A stretch of DNA of 64,000 nt from Linyphia triangularis (taxonomy: Eukaryota; Arthropoda; Arachnida; Araneae; Linyphiidae). The stretch covers positions 95,400,002 to 95,464,001 of the forward strand of contig OZ021723.1 in NCBI GenBank assembly GCA_963978545.1, given 5' to 3'. The notes under the pieces are model-generated. The model had not been told where the DNA came from. It searched no databases and saw nothing but the letters and a program-made list of their open reading frames with translations. This document shows, piece after piece, positions 23,446 through 33,937 of the stretch. Positions within the stretch are counted from its first letter, which is position 1. Each line of letters starts with the position of its first letter. Both the position numbers and the translations under genes were made by a program.

Positions 23446-24623
23446 AACATTAAGTTGGTTTTCATTTACTACATTTCAAGATTCAACATCGATTTCTTCA
23501 TCCAATATATATATATATTTAGTTTTGTATGAGTGAGTAATTTTTAATTTTTTATACCTTAAAATTTCTTTCAACAAGAAAGCAGGCTTAAAAAGTGTTT
23601 TTAAAAATATCCAAATTTATAATCTATAAAGCAGTCCATAAACCACTACAGGCTTAAAAAAAATAGTAGATTATCCATTTTAATACCAGTTTATGAATCA
23701 TCTTTCCATCACCAATAAACCACATTTCCAAATATAAACGAAAAAACACACGAACCACGAGGATAAGACATTTCCTCGAAAGATAACTGCTATGCCATAA
23801 ATTGGCATTTAAAGATAAGATACTTCGGATAGAGACTTTTTATCTTAAGTTATGAAAAGAGTGAAAATCAATTGAGTAAAACCTCTTGAATGGTTCAGTA
23901 CCGATGTCTCGGTGTTTTAGGCTGCATTAAGATAACGCGTCTAGCCTGGTTGCGCCCTTGCAATAAGGATGGTATTGGGTTCTGAAAGATGAATGCGAAA
24001 TGTAAAATTTAAAGCTTCAGTTATTTTTCATCCTGACACACCAACTTATTTGATTTGTTTAATGTAACCACTCGTATATAATTTTTTAGAGCAATATACC
24101 ATTATTTTGTAAAATAAAAATTACAAAATGAAATCAAGTTGCATCAAACTTTGCAGAGTTTTAAATTAAGTAAGCAGCATATAGTATACAAGAATATTCA
24201 ACATTTAATAACTAAAATTAACCTCAAAATGATAATCAGACATAGTAACGCTTTAGACATTTTTCTAAACAAAATGTAGGTAAGCGGTAAGTTGATGAGA
24301 AATTTGAAAAGAAAAATTTTCACCCAATATCTAAGATTAAACCAAATAGCTCTATTTGGCACTAAGTTTGTTAAGTGAAACTATTGCCGGTTAAATTTTA
24401 AAACATTTCCCAGTAAAATTTTGATAAACTCATCTTTACGAGATTTATCTTCTAGCATACCGCGTAGTACTTATAATTTTGTAAGCGAAAGCTGACCACA
24501 GACACACAGATGAATGATCGACAATTTATTATGCTAATAGATTGACTAACCTTAATGTTTATTCATCGGAAGAAAGAAGTATGTAGAGGGGATTAGACTA
24601 GGCTTAAATTTATCAAATAGGGT
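22201..24623. other. AT-rich stretch, no gene seen
   Basis: Holds a 31-base A run (23411-23441). No open frame with a recognisable product was found on either strand. Confidence 0.45.
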
Positions 24624-24773
24624 GCATATAAGCTATTTAAATCACATTTTAACTTGGAGAATAGGACAGATTACTTTTAGAATTAAATGGTCGATAAGTG
24701 GAACAATCTGCCGGATCACATCGTAAATTGTACCGGAGTCAACAGTTTTAAAAGACAGCTGAATTTATTCTAG
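24624..24773 (+). pseudogene. Decayed LINE reverse-transcriptase C-terminus
   Basis: The frame from 24624 reads SHFNLENRTDYF, then two stops, then VDKWNNLPDHIVN and VNSFKRQLNLF before TAG at 24771-24773. The sequence W-N-x-L-P followed about 12 residues later by V-N-S-F-K-x-x-L is the conserved C-terminal end of CR1/L2-type LINE ORF2 proteins. The next 180 bp may be its 3' untranslated region. Upstream reverse-transcriptase motifs are absent, consistent with 5' truncation. Confidence 0.7.
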
Positions 24774-25135
24774 GCGATTGTTCTGAAAAGTTAAATTGGG
24801 CTAAACTAGATCGACATTGTGCCTGTAGTTGGTCATCACATTTGTATTTGGGTTTGTATATTTTTCTCACAACACTGAGGCATAGAACCTCAAATAAAAT
24901 CTGTCAGAAAACTATCATGGTGTTAGAATCATCTCATCTACAAACTAAGAAAGAAAAAAAAATATTTCTATAACAAACTGGCGATTTATTTACTTAATGA
25001 AACATAATTTAACACCAACTTTCATTAACAACTCTCCAATTTGAATAAAAATATAATAATAATAATACACAATACACTGGTTAGCTCTGTCTTATTTTTA
25101 GAGGAGGCGGTCCAGCTTTTCCCTTTTCGATTTCC
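24774..25135. other. LINE 3' remnant and 3' flank of the H2A-like gene
   Basis: On the minus strand the histone-like gene is followed by an AATAAA about 150 bp beyond its stop (near 24983-24990). No GGCTCTTTTCAGAGCC-type histone stem-loop is visible, so a polyadenylated message is more likely than a replication-dependent one. Confidence 0.45.
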
Positions 25136-25660
25136 TTAAGGTGTCACATCTCCAAGGCAATGCTCCAGCTCGGCATCAGTGTGAATGGCAGTAATCACGT
25201 CCCTGGTCTGTATGGTACGGCTGCCCCGACTGACTGCATTGTTCCCAGCCCTCTCCAGAATCTCAGTAGCCAAGTACTCATGCACGGCTCCCAGGTACAG
25301 GGAGACTCCTGGAGAAACTTTGCTCTTTCCTCTTCCACCTTTTCCTAACATTGATGAGATCTCCTTAGCTGGAAAGGTTGGCTTCAGGGCTGGAGGCTTC
25401 TTTGGTCTCTTCGGCGTACTCTTCTTTGGACTCTTACGAGGAGGAGGATTCTCTTTTTCGTCAGTACTCCTTCTGGTGTTTTTTGGAAGAGAAGGAGGAT
25501 TCTCTTTTGCAGCAGTGCTCCTCCTGGGTCTTTTTGGAGGACTGTCCTGTGGTGGAGTGATTATCTGTGGATTACTCTTCTTTTTAGGGGGAGTCTCTTT
25601 CAGGAAACGTTTGGGGGATTTTGGTGCATTCGGGTCTTTGTCTCTCTCAGGGGAAGACAT
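25136..25660 (-). CDS. Histone H2A-like variant with long basic N-tail and no docking domain
   Basis: It encodes 174 residues from ATG at 25660 (A at -3) to TAA at 25136. The open frame continues upstream without ATG; a TTTGCAG acceptor-like site near 25731 suggests a 5' UTR intron. Residues 95-174 match the H2A histone fold: FPAKEISSMLGKG (alpha-1), SLYLGAVHEYLATEILERAG (alpha-2) and RTIQTRDVITAIHTDAELEH (alpha-3). Acidic-patch residues equivalent to H2A E56, E61, E64, D90 and E92 are kept; E91 is Ala. Loop 1 NYAER is replaced by RGKSK. The protein ends at LGDVTP, where canonical H2A begins the docking domain, so the docking region and C-tail are missing. Residues 1-94 are K/P/S-rich: five S/T-P-x-K/R sites (T23, S40, S15, S77, T82) and a 17-residue tandem repeat (46-62, 63-79) with KEN at 52-54 and 69-71. 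The expected location is the nucleus, in a nucleosome with H2B. The tissue is unknown. Confidence 0.85.
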   Translation of the reverse strand: MSSPERDKDPNAPKSPKRFLKETPPKKKSNPQIITPPQDSPPKRPRRSTAAKENPPSLPKNTRRSTDEKENPPPRKSPKKSTPKRPKKPPALKPTFPAKEISSMLGKGGRGKSKVSPGVSLYLGAVHEYLATEILERAGNNAVSRGSRTIQTRDVITAIHTDAELEHCLGDVTP

Positions 25661-26709
25661 CGTGGAGTTGTTGTCGTCTTCTAGAAGGAGGTTTGAATCG
25701 TATAATTTTAAGACAAGATGAAGCTGCAAATGTAATGGGGGTTATATTCTTCATTTTTACGTGTTCCATTGATCAAAAACGTAACAATTTCAGAATAATT
25801 TCGATATTGATATGTCCATACGAAACATTCAAAAGTAGTTTAACTATTAAAATATAATTCAGCACTGTATCTAGTTCATAAAAAAAAAATAAGCATAATC
25901 GAAAAAGTTAGAAAACAAAAATTCGTAAAAGAAATTGATTTTTTTTTTTTTTAATTGTACTGTGTTTGATAGGAAATAAAAGCGAGATATTATAGAATTT
26001 AAGAAATATGTCTCATTTGTGTTGTTATGTGCTAGTTATACATATCAACTACAAAGCATCCATCAGAAAATATCTATCACTTATTCTTAATTCTAATTAT
26101 AATTTTTTACAAAATTTGGCAAAATAGAAGAGATGATTTGTTTGTAGATTTTATTCTAAATCTTTTTGAAAATAATAATGATAATAATAATAAAAAATTA
26201 TGTGTGACTACTCATACGTTGAGCGTTCGAGTAAGATACTCTATCAGCGCATTAGTATTTGCACTTGATTCATTTATTTTCCTGCTCACATATCAATGAC
26301 TTCACAAAGTTTTCATTCGGAAATAAATTAATCAGAAAAAAAAGAATTCTTGTAGGATAGTCATTATTCTGTGGTAACAATAGCTCTTTTAGAATATGAA
26401 AAATATGGTAGCGGTCTACAAGGTTGTAGAGAATGCAATGGGCGCAATTCACCAGATCAGATCCCGAAAGAAATAAACTACCATGTGGTACAGAAATGAC
26501 TAAACCCTTGGCACAATTTTTAAAAAGTGTCATAGACAAATTTGGCGAACGATTCAAAATGACTACGTTAAGATAAAATCACGAATGAAAACATTAAATG
26601 CAAATAATAAATTACGACATAATAAGCAACTAATCAATAAAACAAAACAAATGAAGCACAGAGACATCTTGATGGCTGGTGTGGTGCATATTTGGCGTTT
26701 GGGCATTTG
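25661..26709. other. Upstream flank of the H2A-like gene
   Basis: AT-rich with no second gene assigned. A minus-strand open frame at 26270-26557 has no ATG at its first codon and no certain domain. Confidence 0.45.
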
Positions 26710-26942
26710 GTTAAGATTTACTGTACGCTCCCCCTTGGCTCAGTTTTGAAAGTAGGCGATTCGGCGCTGAATGTGGCAACCCGTCCCCTAGGTTTTCGGA
26801 TAACCCTAGTGACCGTTTGAATTTGACAACACGGAGTGTTTTGACGCCATTTTGGATTTGGCGACACAGCCTTTTGACATAATTTTCAATTTGGCGATTT
26901 TTTTTAAAAGTTGCCAAAGGAGACGGTACAGTAAATCTTAAC
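26710..26942. mobile_element. MITE with 28-bp inverted ends
   Basis: The left end is GTTAAGATTTACTGTACGCT; the right end on the opposite strand is GTTAAGATTTACTGTACCGT, with a mirrored CCCCCTTGG/CTCCTTTGG block inside. The interior has GGCGA-rich phrases and no protein. TTAA at each end may be a target duplication. Confidence 0.75.
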
Positions 26943-27487
26943 ATTGTGTAGAAACATTTATATAAAGTACTTAGAGATAATGTACAAACAAAATTAAAAT
27001 AGCTCTGAATTGAATAGAAGAAGAATGGAAAATTTTAAAAAGTTACAAAAATATGGAGTTTTTAAAAATACAAAAATATGGGGTTTTTTTATAATTTTTT
27101 ACTTTCCAGATCATTTTACTGTACAAGAATTTTGTTATGTACATATCGACTAAAGAGACCAGGACAGTATTTACATCCTCAATCCCGTCAAAACAAGATT
27201 ACAACTGCGATACCTTATGTTTACAGTTGTTCCGATGCTACTAATATAACAGCTGCAAAACTAAAATGATTCCTTTGAGGGCAATTAAGAACATGAATAC
27301 TTTGCCAATCCAAGATTACAATGACAAGCAACACTACTCTCTTAAAGTTTACAATGTTTTGCCAAAAAAAAGCAAAAATAGATTTAAAAACAACATAAAA
27401 ATTGTACATTTTTTAAAAATTGTTAGTGAATGAAAACGGATTCGAATTTAATTTAAGCTACACATTGAAACTAGATAAAATAGCTGG
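26943..27487. other. AT-rich stretch, no gene seen
   Basis: No gene or classified repeat is recognised. Confidence 0.45.
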
Positions 27488-27691
27488 GTTAGAATGTGTT
27501 ATAAGCCCCCTCCCCTATTTTTAGGGGGGTGATTTTGCGCGAAGTATGGTAACCTGGCGCCTGTATGGTTCTATTACAACTTGGCATCTATTTCGGCAAA
27601 CCTGTACTTCAATTCAGTAGTAGTAGAGTCAATGCAACTTGGGGAAATTTTTCAAAGTCGTCAAAGTGGGGGGCGCATAACGCATTTTAAC
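27488..27691. mobile_element. MITE with ends related to the 26710 element
   Basis: The left end is GTTAGAATGTGTTATAAGCC; the right end on the opposite strand is GTTAAAATGCGTTATGCGCC, each followed by a C-run. The pattern GTTAA...TGTA/TTAT...CCCCC resembles the element at 26710-26942, suggesting two subfamilies. Confidence 0.6.
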
Positions 27692-28129
27692 TGCAATCTG
27701 ACACCTAATGTTTATTTCAAAACATGGTTGGTTCAATAATCCAATGAAAACATAAAACTTACACTAGGGATCACTCTAACGATGCATGTGTCATTATGTC
27801 AAAATCATAGTATTTTTCTAGATGTTACGGTTTCTTGCAAACTGAAGAGTCAATAAAAGATTTTGTGAATTTTTTTGGAATTTTAATTTTGTTGGTAAAA
27901 CTGTTTTGTTTTTAGCATGCTTATTCACTTCATTACCGTTGCCATTTTTTTATATTTTGTTAGCAAAAGAATTTATGCACGATCATGAAAACAGTGAAAA
28001 TTATAGCTATCTGTCCAACTTTGGTTAGACTGATGGAATCAATGTGAAAGGCATAGATGGAAATAATACATAACTGGATTAATAGTGTGCGGAATAAATA
28101 CGGTTTTGGATTACTTTTATCCTGAGTAT
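27692..28129. other. AT-rich stretch, no gene seen
   Basis: No gene or classified repeat is recognised. Confidence 0.45.
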
Positions 28130-28541
28130 AATACATAAATAAATGTATTTTTATAACTTGCAAAAAAATAAACTTTTTTCATTCAGAAATCGGGGTGAAA
28201 GCAGCACAAGGAAAGCACTAAGTGCGGGGACGTAACTTTAATGAAATAGTGCGGTAAAATAGTTTTCCGTTCGCCTCGTGCTCAAATTTTAAGTAATTTT
28301 GGTATAGAAATGATATATTTTTAGAAGAAATTCATTGAGTGAAATTGCCAACATTAGTTTATATATGTATAAAAGATATTTTTTGCACGTGATTATAAAA
28401 AATATTGTATTTAAGACTTGCGAAATTACTTTTTTCAAACTCAACAAACTATTTGACTCGTGCTATCGCACTTGTCAAATAAGCATTTTACTTCACTTGA
28501 AAAAGTGTAATTATAGTAAATAGTTGCATTAATAACTATTT
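28130..28541. repeat. Half copy of the inverted-repeat family at 60088-60765
   Basis: It shares CGCCTCGTGCTCAAAT, GAAATTGCCAACATTA, GCACGTGATTATAAAAAATA, TGCTATCGCACTTGTCAAAT and GTTGCAT in the same order as the right half of 60088-60765. The left half is absent. Confidence 0.7.
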
Positions 28542-28599
28542 TTTTTTCTGAGTTACACCAAATTATTTTCCAGGGAATTATTATTTATTTTTAAATCAT

Positions 28600-28663
<64 letters not shown>

Positions 28664-29082
28664 CAAACAATCTAACATTATTGGCTCGTTTTTTTTACAT
28701 AAGTCAATTCATTTCAGCGATATAGAGAAATTACTTTCTCTTCCTCCATTTTTTTTTACTCTCATCTGAAAACGATCCTGGTGGACAGATTCCGATTGCA
28801 TATGATTGCCAGATACCGGTTACTTCACAAGAGTCTTGTGAAAAACGCGCCGACTGAAACGTTTGAGTGGAACCGAAGGCAACTATGAACATACCATCCG
28901 TATTCACTGAAATTTTTTAAATTAGTTATTTGCTATAGCGATTGTGTCAAATCTGAGTGCTTGTTAATAGGTGGCTTTGGTGGAACATGTTGGGTGGTTG
29001 ATTTGCATAATGGTGTTTCATTATAGCGTTGCTTAAAATTACAAGCACAGCTAAAATTAAGATAAAATTAATAGAACATCAT
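28542..29082. other. Spacer with a 56-base T homopolymer
   Basis: The T run spans 28604-28659, the longest homopolymer in the window. The rest shows no gene. Confidence 0.5.
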
Positions 29083-29880
29083 TGCACACTTTCAGATACC
29101 CTTAATACTGGCCAATGCAACTAAATTTGGAATTTTGTGAATTTAATGTTTTCATATTTTCAATAATTTAAAAAAATAGTAGTTTGGCGACTATTTTGGA
29201 AGTAACTACTACACTGACTGAAATGGGGGGGAGGGGGGGAAAACAGTACCAAAATGGCAAAATTAGCGATGTTTCTTTCTTTTTTTTGTGCTTCTTTCTT
29301 TGTTTTTTCTTTTCTTTTTTTTCATTTCTTTTTTTTTTTTTATTTATATAAACAATACATTAGCAACCTTTGTAAGTGAAACAGAGGAGAAACTGTTGTT
29401 GGTGAGCAATGCTCAATGTAAGAGAACCCTGTATCAAAAAAATTCATTTTTAAACTTCTTAAGTGTTTATCACATTTCTACATAGATTATGGAGATGAGG
29501 ATGTTAAAAGCACCGTAAAAGGCATTACCATTGAGATTTTGATCAAAATTTAATCCAGCCGTGTTAGGGCAACTGTTGAAAAACATAATTTTTTTCAAGA
29601 ACCTTCTGCGCATGTACAGTTTTGACGAAAATCTAAATAACACGTCACATGGGAACCACTTATCCTTTTACCAAAGTTGAACATCATAGGTTAGTTCATT
29701 CAGGAGTTATGTTGACCACGTACAGATGCACAGACATTTTCTAGACAGCTTTTTTTTAGCTCAGAGCTTTCCAAAATGTGTCGAGATGCAAAGAGATAAA
29801 AAAAAAATCGATTTTTTTTTTTTATATTGAAAGCAATACTTGTATTGTCCTATGTTAACGTATGGGTAATTGAAAGTAAT
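29083..29880 (+). repeat. R750 repeat copy, eroded left end
   Basis: Contains the TTTGGCGA phrase, GCGCATGTACAGTTTTGACG, GAACATCATAGGTTAGTTCA and the GGGTAATTGAAAGTAA right end. The left terminal CTAGGGGTGTGG is degraded beyond recognition. Confidence 0.75.
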
Positions 29881-30110
29881 TACAACACATATGTTCATTG
29901 AAAAAATTAAAATAGCTATTGAAATATACCAGAGAGTTTTAATTTGATTTTTACTTTTTGTAAATATGCGATTATGATCGAAAGGTGCTCTAAAAAGGCT
30001 GTGGCCGGATTTATTTCTTTAATTATTAAAATTGGGAAATTAGGAATCAGTGCTAATTGAAAAATGTAACTCAAAAAAGAGTTTTTACGATAAATCCCTT
30101 TTATGAATCA

Positions 30111-30249
30111 CCACGAGGTTGCGGGCTCCAAGTCCCGTGTCAGGCATGGGTGTTTGTAAATGTATGTTGGCTTGTCTAATGACGAATGTTTCAGCGCATT
30201 ATAGCCCTCGTGTTGCTGACGGTGGCAGATAATCTGAAAACAACCAACA
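30111..30249 (+). mobile_element. tRNA-derived SINE-A, copy 3, 5'-truncated
   Basis: Starts inside the tRNA-like head (CACGAGGTTGCGGGCTCCAA), so the A box is missing, and the B box is altered by an inserted base. The body and the AAACAACCAAC tail are intact. 5' truncation is usual for retroposed copies. Confidence 0.85.
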
Positions 30250-31689
30250 TTTACGTTGAATTTCATGTTATTCAAGTTATTTTGAGCTTACATATAATTT
30301 TCGAATAGGTTTGACCACCATGAATAAACTATTCATTCAATGCTATTGAGTATTATTTTTATTATTATTTTGCCACAAAACTTGACAGAATGCATTATCA
30401 TCGACAACGAACTTATCTATTAAATTTCAGCTCAGTTGAACGATAGCCAGTGGTTTAAATAGCCATCCGAAGATTTTGTCCGCCACAAAGAAACACACAA
30501 AATCAAACTTAATATAAGGAATTAGAAAACCATTAAATTAAGGTAAGATATTCTAAAAATATTTAGATATTTTCATGTATAATCTATTTTAAAATGATGT
30601 CCAATAAAAATTTTAATATTTATAGAATTGTAGTCTTTATAATATATATTATATATTGAATTGTAGTTTTTATAATATATATTATGTATTGAATTGTAGT
30701 TTTATAATTAATAGATGAAAAGGATAAGTCTTCAAAAGTTTTCGCTGGGAAAAATCACATTAATGCGAAAAATTAACCCTCTATCTTTAGAATTGAATGA
30801 AATAGAAAGCATTTAAAATTATGACTTAAACCATTTTACAAGAAGAAAATTAGACGCTATAACCAAAATTGATTATTTAATTGGTTATAAGTTATATTCT
30901 TGAAGACATTCTATTTCGGCGAATTTTAAAGAATGGAGTGTTAGTTTTATGTTATTAATAATATTATTAATATGAAGAACACTTTTGTAATTGACCTGTC
31001 CCCCCTGCAGGATTTGTATAAAAATTAAATTTCTGCAACTTTTAAAATTTATTGCCAATGAAATATCTCTATCTTTTTAATAGTCCTTGCTTTTCTTATC
31101 GAGGATTCATACTCTCTAATTGTTACATAAAATGAACCACGTAAAAGCCACTTTATGACACCCTATATAAAAAGTATGTATAAGTAAAAAAAAATTAATT
31201 TAAATTACTTTTTATGAAACATTGTTTAAGAAGTATAGCGAAGAATTAAAATAAAATACCGAGTTAATGTATTATCTCCATAAAATACTTTCTATAATAT
31301 GTTTATCCAATGTCTACAGCTATTTAATAGCATATCTAGAAAATGCGGTCGTCTACCTCTTTCGTTCCATTGTGATTACGATTTGGTAGATGCATCACCA
31401 ACCCCTGGCGCGCTAAATAATGGAAGAATGATCTATTAAATGAAGGCAGGCTGCATATAATGGACCGAAAACAAACACAGTCTCTCAATGTATGTGTAAA
31501 TCAGAGAAAGTGTGTTGAGCTTGTCTTGGATGGATTGCATTTTTTCAAAAGACCCCACCGTGAAGTGAAATGGTAATGGGATACAACAGTTATTCCTTGA
31601 GTAATTAAGTGAAGTTGGTTTACTTGGAATAAATGGTACTTGAAATTGCCATCGATTACTTATCGACGCGATATTTTTACAGCACTTAT
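30250..31689. other. AT-rich stretch with a short tandem repeat
   Basis: About 30625-30712 holds two to three copies of a roughly 40-bp unit with TTGAATTGTAG and TATAATATATATTAT. No gene is seen elsewhere. Confidence 0.5.
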
Positions 31690-32170
31690 TGTGGTGGTCT
31701 AGTGTACAAATAACAGATACAACTCCTAGACACCTGAGATCTCTTTTGTCTAGTGGATAGAGTAACTGGCCAGGAAACCAAAGGTCAAACGATCAATCCC
31801 CAGCAACAGCAAAAAGAAAAAGTTACTACGCTTTATTGGTGACTATCGGACAACGGAATCATGCTGCCATCTATCGGCACCTTCTGAAAATACTGCACGA
31901 CTTCCACACAATCATCTCAGAATCATTGACGACTCACTGCCAAACAGCAAGCATTCTCCGGCGACTCACTGCCGCGCGCGCAAGCAACTCAATAGTTCGT
32001 CCCTTCGTGACTCACTGGGAAGGAACTATGTGGTGGTCTTGTGTGCAAATAACTGATACAAAACCTAGACACCACATATCGTTTTTGCCTAGTGGATAGA
32101 GTATCTAGCTGAGAAACCAAAGGTCTCACGATCAATCACCAGCGACGTAAAAAAAGCTACTACGCTTTAC
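31690..32170 (+). mobile_element. Tandem pair of a second tRNA-derived SINE (SINE-B)
   Basis: Two related units (about 31690-31835 and 32029-32170) share GTGGTGGTCT, CCTAGACACC, then a tRNA-like segment with an A box TAGTGGATAGAGTA and a B-box-like AACGATCAATCC, and end in CTACTACGCTTTA. The 193 bp between them includes GACTCACTGCC repeated. The arrangement suggests a dimeric SINE or two adjacent insertions. No target duplication was fixed. Confidence 0.6.
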
Positions 32171-32408
32171 TCATTATTATACTACTGTCTGCCTATCAAG
32201 AAAATAGCGCCTATCAGATAGTCTGAATGATTGTGCTTGTTATAGAAACGATACTCGTCGATTTAATGTAGGGGTGATATATGCCGTCAATTGAAGCCAA
32301 AGTCTATTAAGTAGTGGTCTTTCTTGTGGAATCCCCGAGGAAAATGGGGCCTGTCATATTTCTAAATATATGCTGGAAATTGGAACTACTGTAAAAAACC
32401 ATTAAAAA
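32171..32408. other. Spacer, no gene seen
   Basis: No gene or classified repeat is recognised. Confidence 0.45.
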
Positions 32409-33158
32409 CTAGAGGTGTGGAACATCGCACAACTTTCAATTACACTATATAACATTGGGCATTGCAGTAAAATTTGACATTGTGTTACTCACCATTTTCT
32501 TATTTTCTTTCATTTGAATAAAAATGGCCAGTTTGGCGATATTTTTGAAAAAAAAATTTTATACGAGAAAAGAAAAAAAAAAACGCCAAAATGGCAAAAA
32601 TTGTGACTTTATTTGATAGACTTTACATTGTCCTTGCTTGTGCGTGAAACGTTACAAAAACCATAGTTGATGGAAGATGCTCAAGGGTAGAAAGCTCTTT
32701 GTTAAAGGCACGCGTTTTTCAACTTTTCACGCTTGTATGGCATTTTTATGGGAATTTCGGAGGTGGGAATGTTTAGAACACCTTCAGAGGCATTACCACA
32801 GCAATTTTGATCAAAATCGTTAGAGACATTTTTTCAGCAATTACTGAAAAACATGATTTTTTCAATTGTTTCTACTTTATGCGCATGCGCGATTTTGACG
32901 AAAACCTTAATGGTAGGTCCTGGTGCCCCCACCAACCCGCACACCAAATTTGAACATCGTAGGTCAATTTGTTCGGGAGTTATGCTGACCACGTACACAT
33001 AAACAAATGGACAGACATTTTTTTGTAGATAACTTTTTTGAATCAGGATGTTCCAAAACGAGAAATGACACACAAAAAAAGAAAAAGAAATTTTTTCTTT
33101 ACCGATTGCGATACTTTATTACCCTAAGCATACATATTGGTAATTGAAAGTAAAAAAC
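32409..33158 (+). repeat. R750 repeat, most complete copy
   Basis: A full-length 750-bp copy. The left end is CTAGAGGTGTGGAACATCGC followed by ACTTTCAATTAC. The right end is GGTAATTGAAAGTAAAAA, so a 12-bp ACTTTCAATTAC inverted repeat lies near the two ends. The last 45 bp form an imperfect hairpin. It has no poly(A) tail and no convincing reading frame; the conserved stretches are shared at DNA level among all copies. Confidence 0.85.
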
Positions 33159-33937
33159 TACAATATCATATTCAAATTATCGTAATGTTCATAGGTAAAA
33201 ATATTTTCTCTAAATTGATTTTTCTACCTTCTTTGAAACCACGCGATAAATATTCAGTGAAATTATTATTTCCATTGAAAAATTTAGAAAACAAACATTC
33301 CACGTAAAATTCCCCAAGACCAGCGTTTCATTTAAAGGGTACAATTTTGCGGTTTCCTGGTTGGCGCCAACTCCAAATTACTAACATCGGATATTGTTAC
33401 CACCCGTCAGTGTAAGCGATCCGATGCCTAATTACAGTTCTCAGTCTCACGTCCATATAAGGAAAAATAGATACCTTTTTTGAAGATTTCACCTTACAGC
33501 GAGAATTATATTAGATAACAATGTACTTCGATGATTTATTATAGGGGTTCAACAATGCCTGGAGCTGGGCGATGGGATCCAGCCATCTTCTCTCAACTGG
33601 TCTGCCAACAAAGTGATTTTTGGACATTAATTGGCGGTTATTTTGATTTATGGCGAGCTGATGGAGACACGAACTGCTAGACTCTTGTTCAATCAAAAAG
33701 TTCAAACATATTGAGACGGTTATCAATTTGTCCGAGACGTTCTAGTAATTCGATAATGATGGCTTTTTTTCTTCTTGGATTTCAATACTAAGAAGATTCT
33801 TTTTAAGTTTATTGGATAGAAAGCTTTAAAAGAAGATTATTTGTCCTGATATATATTCAGATAGATGGTGCCGTCACCAATAACATTAATTTTGAAGAAT
33901 GGTAAACTTAATAGCAAAAATTTGCACAATGATCAAA
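33159..33937. other. No gene recognised
   Basis: GC is a little raised at 33340-33720. A minus-strand frame at 33511-33726 has no recognisable domain. Confidence 0.4.

Noticed and set aside
24960..25135. Histone mRNA stem-loop after the H2A-like gene
   Set aside because: No GC-stem with a four-base loop is present within 100 bp of the stop.
25185..25721. 178-codon plus-strand frame opposite the H2A-like gene
   Set aside because: It is the antisense of the histone-like CDS. Its G/F/L-rich product simply mirrors the K/P-rich tail codons.
25661..25729. Upstream extension of the H2A-like protein
   Set aside because: The first codon is TTG, not ATG. A TTTGCAG acceptor-like site near 25731 suggests untranslated leader.
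26270..26557. 95-codon minus frame with a SGSDLVN segment recalling DEP domains
   Set aside because: The first codon is TTG, the resemblance is a single short string, and the core W of DEP domains is missing.
33511..33726. 71-codon minus frame (RPVERRWLDPIAQL)
   Set aside because: No recognisable domain or splice context. It is kept only as unassigned.
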